From Castor canadensis (lineage: Eukaryota > Chordata > Mammalia > Rodentia > Castoridae), in contig NC_133400.1 in assembly GCF_047511655.1 (NCBI RefSeq), positions 3,819,001-3,883,000 of the forward strand: a stretch of 64,000 bases of DNA. Reading direction: 5' to 3'. The position numbers and the translations under genes are program-made. This document shows positions 1 through 12,148 of this stretch, piece after piece. Each line of letters begins with the position of its first letter. The first letter of the stretch is position 1. Under the pieces are notes generated by a model. The model was given only the letters and a program-made list of their open reading frames with translations. It was not told the DNA's origin and ran no database searches.

Positions 1-613
1 TGGGTGGATGGGTGGGTGGATGGATGGATGGATGGGTGGATGGGTGGATGGATGGATGGATGGATGGGTAGATGGGTGGGTGGATGGGTGGATGGATGGA
101 TGGATGGATGGATGGGTGGATGGGTGGATGGGTGGATGGATGGATGGGTAGATGGGTGGGTGGATGGATGGATGGATGGATGGGTGGATGGGTGGATGGA
201 TGGATGGGTGGATGGGTGGATGGGTGGATGGATGGATGGGTGGATGGGTGGATGGATGGATGGGTGGATGGATGGATGGATGGGTGGATGGGTGGATGGA
301 TGGATGGATGGATGGGTAGATGAATCAATGGATGGATGGATGGATGAAGGATGGATGGATGAATCAATGGATGGGTGGATGGAGGATGGATGATTGATGG
401 ATGGATGGATGGACGATTGGATGGATGGATGGACGATTGGATGGATGGATGGACGATTGGATGGATGGATGGATGAATCGATGGATGGATGGATGGGTAG
501 ATGGATGGGTGGATAATGGGTGGATGGAGGAGAGATGAGTGGATGGATGGACGAATGAATGGATGGATGGATGGATGGATGAATGGATGGTTGGATGAGT
601 AGATGGATGAATG
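1..613. repeat. TGGA/GGGT tetranucleotide array
   Basis: Nearly continuous tggatgga units with frequent tgggtgga variants and, in the right half, gacgattgga and gatgaatc variants. It continues past the window's left edge. Long ORFs through it ([12 protein letters not shown]) only reflect the repeat. Confidence 0.97.
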
Positions 614-1974
614 GTCAGGATGTACATAGCATCCTTATCTGTAGGCAACATCAGGTTATGGGAACCATTTTGGGGGGATAGCACTGACTGAAAGGCACCA
701 TTGCTAGGTACTGTGCTGGCATCTGCTGAATGTGCCAGACCTGCTGTGCAGGTCCTTTCCCTGTAGAAAGTGCCCTTCAGGACCTCCCTATTTCTCGCTT
801 AGAAGTACTGGTGCCTTACCTGCTTCCTGGTGGCCCTCCAGGATCTTGCCACTGGCTGGGGGCCTCAGGCATAGCCTGTACTCCCTCCCAGCCCCTTCCT
901 CCTGGTGCCTCAGCTTTCTGGCCAAAGAATTCTCCAAGTTCTGGTTGAAGTGGAGCTGGTCCCTTCTGTCTTGGGTTTTAGTCCCTCCTTTCTTGGATTT
1001 TCCAGAACTGACTTGGTTCAGCTCACTGAGAAGTGACAAATCTCCCCATCCTGAGCTCATTTCAGAAGAAAAAGAATTTGTGACAAGGACATTAAGGATT
1101 CCAAGACCCAGGGAAATTAGAGAGCCGTGTGGAGAGGCTCTGCAGCAAGAAGATGCCTCAGATCACAGCACCAGGCTGGGAGGCCTGCTGAGGTTGTTGC
1201 TGGGTGGCCCAATCGTGGGCAGTGAGGGTCTCTCCATGGAGCTCTTGGGGTGAAGCCAGCCTGTCCATTCATCCAGACCTCAGGTTGCCAGACCAGCGAC
1301 AAGAGGTGCAGGTCAACTTGAACTGTGGGTTAGCAATGAATAGGCTTTTAGTAGAAGTGTGTCCCACTCAACATTTTGTTAGTAGCATTTTGATTTGTTT
1401 AATCTGGCATCCTTACCCCAGCCCCTGAAGACACCTGACCTCCCTGGCAAAAGTCTCTGGGCCCTGTCTCCTCGCACCAAGAGCTCCCAATTCAAAGTCA
1501 TGGGGGATGTCAAATGATATGCCCTGGCTGTAAGGAAAATGCCAGAGACTCACATTTCTACCCCGGGAAGCTCTGCCTCAGGACTGGGTGCCCCACAGAC
1601 GAGGCCAGTGGCTGGTTTTAAGCACCTGTCTCCACTTTCTCAGGTCCAGGTTGGGTGAGGGGCTGGCTGCCCCCAGTCCACTCTTGCAGGGTGTGGTTCG
1701 TTTCTGGAGAGACCACATTCCATGCCGGGAAACAAGGCTCCGTGGAGGAATGGCTGATTCCAGATGGGCAAGGATGAGCTAGATGAGCCACGAACATCTG
1801 GCTGTGCCAGAAGTCGGGTTGCGCTCAGGAACGACAGGGCCCTGTTGGGTGCACCCCAAGGTCAGTCACACGAGCTCTCACTGCTCAACCCTGGGTGATC
1901 TGAGCATCAAAATAGGAATCCCTAAGAAACAGTGTCCTCTGTGCAAGACAGGAAACAGGTACACGTCAATTCAG

Positions 1975-2165
1975 GAGCATGTGCGTATGTCTGTGCGTGG
2001 GTGCGTGCATTGTACGTGTGTGCACGTGACTGCTTGTGTCTGCATGCATGTACGCATGTGTGCAGTGTGTGCTCGTATGCTCATGTATTTGTGTGTGTGC
2101 ATGTGTGTGCATATGCAGTCTACACCTGTCTGTCCATATCGCTCAACACACACACACACACGTGT
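1975..2165. repeat. TG/CA-rich alternating region
   Basis: Interrupted alternating gtgtgtgc and catgtg runs ending in a pure CA run at about 2145-2162. Confidence 0.85.
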
Positions 2166-2703
2166 ACGATACAAACAGGGGGAAGGGAACATTTCCCACT
2201 CCAGCTACTGGGAGTGGAAGGAACACTGGGATTAGACAAGTCGCCACTTGGTGACCATCACAAGACACTTACTTCAGACAAGAATGTACAGCGGCTGGGA
2301 GCAGGGAGGGTGGGGAAGGTGTAACATAGATGCTTGAACAAGTATGTTATATGCAAGTTACAAATATCACAAGGAAACCCTTTGTGCAACTAACTTATGC
2401 TACTAAAAAAGAACCAATAGAGGCTGACACTAGGGGTGAAGGTTTCCTGGGGATCAGCCTCTCTCCACAAGACAATGATTTGTCTTTTAAACAGGAGTCT
2501 CACTGTTGGGGGCAGGAAGAGTTGCTTTGCTTTGGGGTTAAAGGCTGTGCAGTGCGTTTTACAGCAGCTCTCATGCAGGGATTTTTTATAGTCCTGTGAA
2601 TGAAACTGCTCTTGTTAAATGATTTTTAGGCGGGTGCACATTCATTTCCAACTGACTTTGTTAAATGAAATCCAAATCTTCAAAACCTTAAAATAGGAGC
2701 CTC

Positions 2704-2810
2704 AGCCAGATGTGGTGGTCACACCTCTAACCCAGCACTCGGGAGGCTGAGGTGGGAGGATGGAGAGTTGATGCCCAGTCTGGTTTACACAGGGAGACCT
2801 CACCTCAATT
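2704..2810 (+). repeat. B1-type SINE
   Basis: Begins agccagatgtggtgg and includes cccagcactcgggaggctgagg, the 7SL-derived B1 body. Its A-rich tail passes directly into the purine microsatellite. Confidence 0.85.
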
Positions 2811-3140
2811 AAAAAAAAAAAAAGAAAGAAAAGAAAGAAAGAGAGAGAGAGAGAGAAAGACTGAGGGAGGGAGGGAGAGAGGGAGGAGGGAGGGAAAGGG
2901 AGGGGAGGGAGGGAGGAAGGAAGGAAGGAAGGAAGGAAGGAAGGAAGGAAGGAAGGAAGGAAGGAAGGAAGGAAGGAAGGAAGGAAGGAAGGAAGGAAGT
3001 GAGGGAAGGAGGGAGGGGAGGAGGGAGGCAGGAAGGAGGGAGGGAAGGAGGGAAGAAGAGAGAAGAGGGAGGGAAGAAGAGAGAAGAGGGAGGGAGGGAG
3101 GGAAGAGAGGGAGGAAGGAAGGAAGGAAGGAAGGAAAAGG
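2811..3140 (+). repeat. GAAA/GAGA/GGAA purine microsatellite
   Basis: An A run, then gaaa, gaga and a long pure ggaa block (about 2923-2999), then gggagga and gaagagagaaga variants. It is all-purine on the plus strand and grows out of the B1 tail. Confidence 0.95.
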
Positions 3141-3997
3141 AACCATCTGGGCCTCCTTAACAAGTGACCAGAACCAGCACTAACTGGGGCCTCCCAGTTT
3201 GATGCAAGAGAAGGACAGTGTCCCTTCTGTGGTGTTCCTGCCCAAAACACACAGCCTGACTCTGCTCATGAAGAAACACTAGACTGTGTCCGAGGCCCGG
3301 TCTGCACGCTGCTGGCCGCCAATCCATAAAAAATGTCAACGTCATAAACGGTAAAGACAATGTCCTAGCCCAGTTCAAGGTCACTTGAGAGATGTGGAAA
3401 CCGCACACAGCTTGGGGTTTGAGACTCTTTGGCCACAAAGGACACACCGGACCCTTGGGCTGTAGACTAGGTAACACGGCCTCAACAGTAGCCTCCCAAG
3501 GGAGGGGCTGCACGGGGCTGTAGAGGACATGTCATCTTAGTGAGGGAGTGTCCTTGTTCTTGGGGCACACGCCAAACCCTCTAGAGATAAAGGGGCCTCG
3601 GTGCATGTTCCTCTCTAGTAATTTGCAAGGAGAGGTAAAGTGACAAAACAAAACAAGCACGGTCCCATGCCAGCCAGATGAAACTCTTCCTCGCTATTCC
3701 TGTGACTTTTCTGCACGTCCGAAATAACATCAAAATAAAAAGTTAAAAACCAAAAGTCTGTGAAGAAGCCCGGCAGCTGAAATGGTCCCTCTCCTTCCTG
3801 CTGTTCTGCAGACCCCTCCCTGAGGCCCATGGGCAGCGCAGCGGAGGCCCTGGGACGGGGCACTTCAGGGAGGACATTGGGGACGGACGACATGGGGCTA
3901 CGATAATATTAGTGGACTAACGACCCAAACATGGCATTTCTAGCGTGCCAGTCTTCCATGTACTTTAAGGGAACAATGACCATGTTTCTTTCTCTTT

Positions 3998-4195
3998 TCT
4001 TGGTGGACGGGGGTTTGAACTCAGTGCTTTGTGCTTGCAAAGCAGGCACTCTACTGCTTGAGCCACATCTCTAAGTCCATTATTTTGGAGATAAAGTCTC
4101 TGAACAATTTCCCTGGACTGGCCTCAAAATGCGATCCCCCTCCCAATCTTGGCCTCCCAAGTAGGTAGGATTGTAGGTGTGAGCCACTGGCGCTC
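3998..4195 (-). repeat. Dimeric SINE (7SL-like + ID-like), reverse orientation
   Basis: Reads gggtttgaactcagtgctt, then aggcactctactgcttgagcca (reverse of the tRNA-like half), followed by the reverse of a cctgtaatc-type 7SL half ending gtgtgagccactgg. Confidence 0.85.
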
Positions 4196-4244
4196 AATGA
4201 CTGTTTCTTCTTTGCTCTCATAAGCCACACACTGAATCTGCTGC

Positions 4245-4375
4245 TGTGACTGTGCCCATTTTACAGGGGGGGAAACGGAGACACAGAAAGGTCAAGTAGC
4301 TTGTCTGAGGGATCAGAGACTACAACTGGCAGAGCTGGGAGCTGAACATGGCCTGCAGGCTCCAGCTTTCTGGGA
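4245..4375. repeat. MIR-type SINE remnant
   Basis: Contains cccattttacaggggggg, then gaaacggag and the agctgggagctgaac segment typical of the MIR core. Confidence 0.65.
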
Positions 4376-4554
4376 AGGCTATTCTATCAGTAAGATCGCA
4401 GAGCTTCAAACTATGAGGCACTGCCTAGGAAAGATGGGGCAGAACGTGCCTGAGCTCCAGCAGCAATTCCCAGAGTGGCTCCGACAGAGAGGAGCCAGGA
4501 AAGGCCAAGCTCAGAGCCCAGGAAGACCAGATGTCCTTATAATAAGAAGAGATG

Positions 4555-4791
4555 GGCTTGTGAAGTGTCCCAAGTGGTAAAGTGCCTGCTTACTGGGCAT
4601 GGTGGTACATGCCTGTAATCCCTGATACTGAGGAGGCAGAAGTGATAGGATCTGTCTAAGGCCTGCCCAGGAAAAAGCAAGAGACCCTATTTGAAAAACA
4701 AGCTAAAAGCAAAAGGGCTGGGGCTGGGGCTCAGGTGTAGACAATCTGCCTAGCAAGTGCAAGACCCTGAGTTCAAATCTCAGTACTGCCA
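4555..4791 (+). repeat. Dimeric SINE with an extra ID-like head
   Basis: An ID-like start (aagtggtaaagtgcctgct) is followed by a 7SL-like half (gggcatggtggtacatgcctg) and a full ID-like right half ending gagttcaaatctcagtactgcc-like sequence. The leading fragment suggests one element inserted into another. Confidence 0.8.
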
Positions 4792-4823
4792 AAAATGAAA
4801 ACACAAAAAAAACAAGAAAAGCA

Positions 4824-4916
4824 AGGTCTGGGGGTGCAGTTCAGTGGTAGAGAGTTTGCCTAGCAAGGGTAAGGCCCTGGGTTCCATCCCCAGCACCCCC
4901 ACCACACACACACACA
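4824..4916 (+). repeat. ID SINE with short CA run
   Basis: tRNA-derived body with gttcagtggtagagagtttgcc and gggttccatccccagcacc, followed by a cacaca run. Confidence 0.85.
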
Positions 4917-5639
4917 GTAGAAGAGAAACCACAGAGCCACACAGAGCAAAGGCCAGGTGAAGACAGAGGTGGAGCTTAGAGTGACAGGACCCCACAGCCC
5001 TGGACCCTGCAATCACCCGGAGCTGGAAGAGCAAGAAGGAGCCTTCCATACGGCTCTGAGGGAGTGTGGCTTTGCCACACCTCGACTTCAACTTGTAGCC
5101 TCCAGATTTTGGTCTTCGGTCACAGTGGCCCTAAGAGGCAAATGCAGGTCACAAGTGAACCGCAGACTGTCTCCCACGGCCTCCTTCTCCTGCCTCGTAG
5201 CCCGTTCCCTGGAGGGAGTTGGATCTGCACCACGCACAGCAAAGAGGAACCTGTCCCTCGCAGCTGTGGGTGACTGGGCACCCAGCTCCCACCAACATGG
5301 GGGAAGCAGAAATGTAGTGTCTGAGACCTTTGGGAAAATGAGTATTTTACTGTTTTTCCTGGTAAGGAGTCATAGCATCAGAGGCTGTGTTTCCAGTAAT
5401 GGCAAAGTCGCTCCTCACAGGCCAACTGTTCTGCACACGACAACCAGGGACCTCAGGCAGAATGCAAAAGAAAGGTCCATGGCCACCAGAGGCAAGCATA
5501 GGCAGGCAGAAACCAGGAGCCACCATTGAGAGGCTGGGGACAGCACTGTGTGAGTGCCCAGCTAGCACCATGTCTGGAAGGGAAATGTCCACTTCTGGAA
5601 GGGCGAGGGGTCACAGCAGCTGGATAGCAAAAGGAGAAT

Positions 5640-5965
5640 CCCGGATACTGAAGTTTGGATGACTGTCCCCAGAGGCCATGTGTTGAGGGCTTGGCCCTGG
5701 CCCACGTGCTATTGGGAGGTGGAGGGACCTTTAGGGGGTTGGGCCTAGTGGGAGGAAGTGAGGCCACTGGGGTGTGCCCTTGCAGGGGATATTGGGACCT
5801 CAGTGTCCCCTCTTCCCTTGGCTTCACGGCCACCATAGGTGGCCAGCATCCTGTGCTCCCACCACCATGTGCAGTCTCACTTCTGTTCCTGACAACAGGG
5901 CCGACCCACCATGGACTGAAACTTCCAAAACTGTGAGCCAAAATAAACTTTTCCTCTGTAGAGGT
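5640..5965 (+). repeat. LTR remnant, ERVL-MaLR type
   Basis: It has gaggccatgtgttgagggct, gggaggtggagggacctttag and ggcctagtgggagg, and ends actgtgagccaaaataaac. This pattern is seen in old mammalian solo LTRs and related repeats. The exact subfamily is uncertain. No viral coding sequence is present. Confidence 0.6.
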
Positions 5966-6369
5966 TGACTGTCACAGTAACGCAAAGCTCATTCACACCC
6001 TCAGAAGGGAGAGAGCCCTGGGAGGGGGCGCCAAATCCTGCAGACCAGCTCGGCCCACGTCCCTGGCTGAGCCTGAGCTGCATGTGCACGCCAGACTCCA
6101 GGCAGCCCAGAGAGGGACGGAAGCAAACAGCAGCCACATCTGGAAAGCTGGGATTTGAGTCCAGCCCACTTAATTTCCTACTTAAAAAAAACAACAATCA
6201 AATCTCTACCCTGCATAACCTGTAACGTCCAAGATATGATCTAAAAACCACCAGACACACAATAAAAGTGTGTGTCAGACATGTGTCCACGTCATGTTGT
6301 CTACACCACCTTCACTATAACAGTGATCCAAGTCCTAACATAACCATTAATTGGGTCCTTTAAGAAAAT

Positions 6370-6588
6370 GCAGCCAGGGCCAGTGGCTCATGTCTTTAAT
6401 CCTAGCTACTGGGGAGGCTGAGATCAGAAGGATTGTGGTTTGAGGCCAGCCCCAGCAAATAGTTCACAAGACCCCATCTACAAAATAACCAGAGCAAAAT
6501 AGACTGGGGGCATGGCTCAAGTGGTAGAGTGCCTACTTTGTAAGCATGAGGACCTGAGTTCAAACCCCAATCCTATCAAAAAAAAAAG
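6370..6588 (+). repeat. Dimeric SINE (7SL-like + ID-like)
   Basis: Left half ccagtggctcatgtctttaa, linker agcaaatagttcacaagacc, right half ggctcaagtggtagagtgcc and gagttcaaaccccaatcc. A-rich tail. Confidence 0.9.
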
Positions 6589-6609
6589 AAAAGAGAAAAT
6601 GTTTGCTAA

Positions 6610-6837
6610 TTGGCTTGCCTAGAGTGTTTGCCTAGGAATCATGAGGCCCTGAATTCAAACCCCTGTACTGCACTCCCTACCCGCCTCCCCCTCACCAAAA
6701 AAAAAGAAGTTTATAAACTGGTGTGATGACACACACCTGTAATCCCAGGACTCAGGAGATAGAGGCAGGACTGTGAGGTTGAGGCCAGCCTGAGCTACAC
6801 AGAAAGACCTGTCTCAAATGAACAAAAAGAACAAAAG

Positions 6838-6838
<1 letters not shown>
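6610..6838 (+). repeat. ID fragment followed by B1 SINE
   Basis: tRNA-like fragment with tttgcctaggaatcatgagg and gaattcaaacccctgtact (6610-6675), then a B1 body (6712-6838) with cacacctgtaatcccaggac and gaggccagcctgagctaca. Confidence 0.8.

Positions 6839-6839
<1 letters not shown>

Positions 6840-6872
<33 letters not shown>
6840..6872 (+). repeat. GA dinucleotide microsatellite
   Basis: Uninterrupted ga units directly after the preceding B1 tail. Confidence 0.95.
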
Positions 6873-6873
<1 letters not shown>

Positions 6874-7320
6874 TTGCTGAGCAATGCTCAAGGGAAAAGA
6901 CAGTCAGCCTCGTGATGGTCCAGATGTAGAAATTAGCAGACCCATTGGTGCTGAGCTCACGAGGGACTATCTTCCAACTCCACAGGCGCTCTCATGGAGG
7001 AAGAGAAAATGTGCCAGGGAACAGAGGTTCTAGAATTGAACGGTGCAGAGTCTGAATGGAAGGACAGAGCCAGGCGGTATAGATGACTTTGCCCTTCACC
7101 GTTGTCGTGCTGGAGGTGAAGCCACCAGCTTTCAGCCCTGAGGACAAATGTCATATGCTGAGGACACAGAGCAGCAGGAGGAAAGGAGTCTGAGTTCCTC
7201 AGCCCTGCACCCTTGGGCTATCTCTGTTATGTACAGCCAAATACACTCCTAACACTTTCTTTATTTTCTTTTTGCAGTGCGCGGGACTGCGGGAGCTCTG
7301 CTTGAGCAACACCCCCAGCT

Positions 7321-7442
7321 CTTTTTTTATTGGGTGGGGGGACAGTGTCTTTCTATGTAATACAGCTGGCCTCAAATTCACGATCCTCCTGCCTCTGTCC
7401 CCTGAGTGCTAGGATTGCAGACTTGAACCACCATGCCTGGCT
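7321..7442 (-). repeat. B1 SINE, reverse
   Basis: Reads ctggcctcaaattcacgatcctcc through gaaccaccatgcctggc, the reverse complement of a B1 body. Confidence 0.85.
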
Positions 7443-8409
7443 CCTAACTGAGACTTTGACAAACAGATCGAGCCAGCCTCAGAAAAGCAGCACACAGAGA
7501 GATGTGTGTTCACTACACGAGCTGTCATGTGCTCAATGCCCAGCTAGCACTGGGCATGGGTGAATTCCTGCCCTTCCTTTCCTGTGTCAGGGCTGAGACT
7601 GATGACCGTAGATGGAGAGAGAGAGCAGCCTCAGAACTATGACCACCACTGAGATAAGGAGATGAAGGCAGGCCAGCTGGGAGCCTGTGCCCATCCAGCG
7701 TGGCGGCAGCTGGGCACTCAGGGAAGCCTGCTGCCCGCCTGGAGCCAGGCCAGGGGCTGGCAGAGGCAGCTGGCTCCTGGACCTGTCTCCTTGGTCTTGG
7801 ATGGAGGCCGCCGCCAGTTTACCAGCCAAGATGAGGGTAAGAGGGGTGGGCAGAAGTTTTCAAAACCCAGGCTTCAGCCCAGACATTTTTTTCTTAAGGG
7901 CCTAAAAGATTTTTTAAGCCCCTGTGGCAGTCCAAGGCAAGTTCTGGTTTGGCATGGAGACTTTGGAGGTGGATATAGAAAACAAACAAAATAACCAACC
8001 CAACAAAGCAGGCCGGTCTCAGGACCACCTACACAGCCACAGAGGACGCACACAATTTTCTGTTTCAGAAGGAAGTGTCCGCGTTTGGGGGATCCAGGGT
8101 CTGATGCTCCACACCAGCCCTGCCCTGGGTCCCCAGGCACTCTGGGCTGGGTAGGGAGGAAAAGGAGGACCCATGCCAGGGGTCAGAATCAGGAGGGGCC
8201 TTGGACCCAGTCGGAGGTTCTTCCAGCTCCTGCTGTGCTCCTGCAGGGCCTGGGATGCCCCCTCTCCACATGACTGTTCCACTCTTTTGAGCATTCTTTT
8301 CTGTGTTTGGTTGAACGCTGTCTCCCTGTGACATGCACCCAATAGAATTAGTTGTTCATCGCAACACAGTGACACTGATCGCGTATGGCGGCCGTCGCCT
8401 CATAACCAC

Positions 8410-8590
8410 GTGCTCAGCGCTGCTGGAGTTGGCTTCATGCGATCCCCATAACCGTTCCATGGTGTGGGCAGTGTTAGTGCCATTGCCAAGTGAGATGACT
8501 GGTGCTCAGAGAGGTCCAGTGACTCTCCTGGTGTAACACAGCTGTAAACAGCAGAGCTGGACTGGGCAGGGATGTCTGAGTCTCAGTCCC
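8410..8590. repeat. MIR-type SINE remnant
   Basis: Contains gtgctcagagaggtccagtg and cacagctgtaaacagcagagc, typical of the MIR core (accession of product into the gene body not implied). Confidence 0.6.
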
Positions 8591-9194
8591 CTCCTGCAGG
8601 GGCATCTATATCTCATGCCTCTGAGCCCTATTCCTTGAATTATTCTTGTGACAGCTCTAGGAACAGGTGTGTGCCCCACATATGACAAAGGAGGCATAAA
8701 AGCAGGCTATTGGATGAAGCCAGGAACGGTTCTCATTCCTAATAGAGACACATGGGTGACATCCTTCCACTGCCTTTCTGACTATAACTCAGGTGGAGGG
8801 GACAGTATATAACCTGGCAGGTGTCCTGGCAGGATGGAGGACAAGAGGCTGGAAGGATTGTGGGTGTGTCCTGAATCTCACTAGCTGACCCCTGGGCCCT
8901 CCAAGTGATACAGACCCAGCGACTTCCCCGTCTGAGCTTCCTGTCCTTGGTGACCTTGGTTGGGGTTCCCACCCAGGTGCAACCCCAAGGTGCTCAGCAT
9001 TCAGCCCAGTGTCAGGACACTCACAAAGTCCTGTGGCCTCCCAGACAGTCTTGCAAGAAGACCCCCAGCCCCTCCTCACCTCCTCCACGATAGCCACAAC
9101 TCTGTCAGAGGTTTGTCAGGGGCACTGGGTGGTGGGGTCCTGGGATAAGAAGCACCTCGGGAGGCAGGAAGATAGCAGGACTATTTCAGTCTGT

Positions 9195-9470
9195 TTTGGA
9201 CTGAATTGTGTCCCCTTCCGAACCCTATGTGGGAACCCTAACCCCCCAAGGTGACTGTATTTGGATATGGGGCCTTGAAGGAGGTAACTGAGGTTCATAG
9301 GTCCTAAGAGTGGGGCGCTAATCGACATGATGGGGCCCTTGTAAGACAGGAGGGAGACACCAGGTTGCACACACAAACAGGAGAGGCCACAGTGAGAAGG
9401 TGGCATCTGCAAACCAAGGAGAGAGGCCTCAAAGGAAGAACTAAAGTGGTGGTGAAGCCATCCTCCCTGT
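9195..9470 (+). repeat. MLT1-like LTR remnant (ERVL-MaLR)
   Basis: Has ggactgaattgtgtcccc, gactgtatttggatatggggc and aggcggtaac-like steps, then caaaccaaggagagaggcct. This is the characteristic MLT1 order. No internal viral sequence. Confidence 0.75.
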
Positions 9471-9769
9471 GGGATTTCCTTACACAGCTGTAGCTGAGAT
9501 GGGATCAGAAGAACTCGAACCTGTCACCACTCACAGTAGCATCCGAGGCTGTGGGAAACGCAGTGCCCAGGCCCTGGCCTAGGCTTGCTGAACCAGGTCT
9601 TCATTTTGGCGTACTCTTTCCCCTTGGAAGTCCGTCCCCCCCACCGGTACAGGGTTCATGACATCATGATCACATCAGCTCGGTGCACACACAGCCTTCT
9701 TGGAGCAGTGACATGTCCCAGACAGCTAAGAGCTCACGAGGAGGTTTTGAAAGATGCATTAGAGATGTT

Positions 9770-12093
9770 TTAGAAATCAAACCAGTTTTATTGAAACAAT
9801 AGCATCAACCAACGTGACCCCTGCTCACGCGAAGCACAAAAACCATTTACAATAAACTTTTGTACATAGGAAGTAGTAAAATACATCATTTTTCATAGAA
9901 AAAAGCACACACGTAAACTGCGGGCTGAGTGAGCCTACAGACAATTGAAAAGTCAGCACACCCTTCAGAACACGACTGGGTAAAAGTCCAAAGCAAACAA
10001 ATGTTTCACTGGGGGACAGGAGACATGATAACAGGGGTGTCACCTCTTCAAACACGGGTCAAGTGTTGATGGTACCAGGAAGCCATGGAACAATCAAAAT
10101 TAGAGTGGTCCCGGATTACAAGGGTTTACAATTTGTAGTTTTGTTTTCACTTTTCTGAAAAAAAAAAAAAAAATTCCTGTTTCAGACTGTTGGTGAGGAT
10201 GAAGAAGTCCTGGGTGAGGCCCCCGTCCTGTTAGAAGGGCCAGCTAGGGAGCCCTAAGGAACCTGGGAACTGAACTATAAAATGATGGTGCCGACTAACA
10301 CTGGAAGTTTTGAATGGCCCTTGGGTGGACTCCTGTGGACTGGTCACTTAACTCTAGAAACACACTTGCCTCGGCCTCCCCAGGCTGGGCACAAAGCCAG
10401 CGTCTGTAGCACACCTTGCATCCAGAAGCTCCCCAGATGTTCAGTGGTGACTGGACACACTGCTGGACCGACAGGCTGACCAAACGCCTCACTCTGATAG
10501 CTGGGATTGAAGAGTTGGTGCCTAGGACTGAGCCAGCCCAGCATGTGCAAAGCAGAAACCGTCCGCTGGGTTTAGCTCAGTGTTTAGTTACTTTTCACAA
10601 CTCCCCTTAAAAGGATTTGTTTTAAAAAACTATTAACTTTCAAATCCTGCACTAATTAAGGAGGCACTCAAAAAAGCACCACCATGGGTCCCCGGGTAGA
10701 GGTCCTAGTCCAGACTTGCTTAATTTTCTGTTTTCTTTTTTCTTGTCCTTTCTGCTACATCTTTTGCCTGAGACATATTTGCATGGGGAATAGCTCCAGT
10801 TTAAAGCCAGAGTTCCCAGAGATCTGTCGGGTAGCCCGGCGGCCGAGGGCGGAATTTTACCTTCTGCAGAGAACTGCTCTTTACAAAAGGGTGTTTCATT
10901 TCACTGTGGTTTGGGTCGGCCACATGAAGAACTTTTACAAGTGGTGGAAGCCAGAGCTCACTGCACTCCTTGGATCCTGGGGAGCACTGGCAGGATCACA
11001 GCGACAAAAACAGGAAAGGGGGGCCCTTCCAGTGTGTCATGGTCCCTGGCCGCTGGTGCGCCCTGGAACTCTTTCATAACTACAAACCAGGCCGCTAACC
11101 TTGGTGAGGAATGTGCCCAGGAATCCAGGCCTCCACTGCTAAAAACTAGGTCACCCGATGCAGGGGGTCTACACATTGAGTTGTCACCTTTCAAAAGCAG
11201 CAACGAAGCAGCAGCCGTTCTTGGGCTGTCCCCCTAGACATCTCAGAGACCAGCAGGTAAGAGAACACAGGCTGCCTTCCACACAGGGCCACATGCAAAG
11301 CAAAGTCCCAGGTGAGCACCAGGACACCTTAGCTAGCCTGGCAAGGCGGGGCGGGAGCCACGATGGGAAAGAGTGAAATTCATCAGTCCTTGATGAGACC
11401 AAAGGTTATGGCAGAAAACAAACAGGCCACACAGACAGACGGAGGTAAAGACCAAAACAAGAAAAACCTTGGAGTTACTGCTAAACTCTAGATAAACCAG
11501 CACTGCTGTGTACATGACCAACTGCACGTGGCCATCTCAGAGGGACCCATGGCTCGGTTTGAGCAAGGACGCCACCTGGGTGGAGCCCAAGTCTCTCTCC
11601 TCTTGCCCTCTCCTTTCAGTCCCATTTGTCTGACCAGCAAACATTAAATCCATTTTCCCCATTGGTAGGATGGACTGGGGCTCTTTCCATTTAAATAATG
11701 ACTTTCTCCTCCTCCTGAAACCCACCCTGCACCTGCTCCCTGTGCCTCTTCCCCCATCCCCTGCCCCTTGATGTCTCAGGGGCCCAGAATCCTCTCTCTC
11801 CACCCATGAGAAAACATGTGGCAAGGAACTTCTCGGCCACTGTTCCCTTCAACAGCTGGGTCAGATCCCTAAGGACAGGAGATACCAGCTGGAGATGTCC
11901 AACCAAGACCCTGAGGATGCTGCACAGTGAGGGATGAGATGTTGATCTCACCAGGATGTGACATTGCTGTTGAAAGGAAGTTTCCCGATCCTCCATATCC
12001 CTACCCCACCCCCAAATGACAAAATAAAAACAGAAAGCAAAACCCCCAAAGCCCTGTAGAAGGAGTCCCTTCTCCCCGGCGCTGGGCCTTCGT
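9770..12093 (-). other. CRISPLD2: CRISPLD2 3' UTR (approximate 3' end)
   Basis: From the stop codon to about 20 nt past the only minus-strand AATAAA in this stretch, roughly 2.3 kb. I recognise no SINE or LTR within it, in contrast to the repeat-dense flanks, which supports a transcribed and constrained UTR. A run of 16 or so T (sense strand) lies near 10160-10174. ORFs in this stretch have no family resemblance. The exact cleavage site is inferred. Confidence 0.75.
9787..9792 (-). promoter_or_regulatory. Poly(A) signal AATAAA for CRISPLD2
   Basis: The plus strand reads tttatt, which is AATAAA on the minus strand. It lies about 2.3 kb after the stop codon and no competing AATAAA was seen in between. 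Cleavage would be expected near 9765-9775. Confidence 0.7.
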
Positions 12094-12148
12094 TCACGGC
12101 CTGACTGCAAAGATCCGGAAGGCCCCTCCATCCTGGGGTGCACTCAGG
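12094..12148 (-). CDS. CRISPLD2: CRISPLD2 coding exon 14, C-terminus and stop (residues 479-496)
   Basis: Coding part of the terminal exon. The acceptor is CTCTTGCAG ending at 12149. It encodes [18 protein letters not shown] followed by TGA at 12096-12094. The FRIFAV ending is characteristic of the family. The exon then runs on as the 3' UTR. Confidence 0.97.

Larger units (their letters stand above)
614..9765. other. Intergenic region downstream of CRISPLD2
   Basis: No exon or gene recognised. It contains B1, ID and dimer SINEs, MIR fragments, two LTR remnants and GA/GGAA microsatellites, listed separately. Stretches 614-1960, 2170-2700, 3141-3990, 6880-7315 and 7450-8400 appear unique, with nothing recognisable. 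Confidence 0.7.

Noticed and set aside
4..393. [12 protein letters not shown] repetitive ORF
   Set aside because: A direct translation of the TGGA array; no start context or conserved feature.
2811..3140. Regular spaced repeats that could suggest a CRISPR array
   Set aside because: A purine microsatellite with no unique spacers, in a mammalian nuclear context.
2702..3250. 182-codon minus-strand ORF rich in Leu/Pro/Ser/Phe
   Set aside because: Translation of the GGAA microsatellite and B1 tail.
4824..4900. tRNA-like sequences (here and at 30219, 50270, 57301)
   Set aside because: They have box A and B-like text but match ID SINEs with A-rich tails and no cloverleaf end pairing. They are not tRNA genes.
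10684..11079. 131-codon plus-strand ORF starting with a Met-Gly-Pro context
   Set aside because: Lies antisense inside the CRISPLD2 3' UTR; no recognised domain or splice partners.
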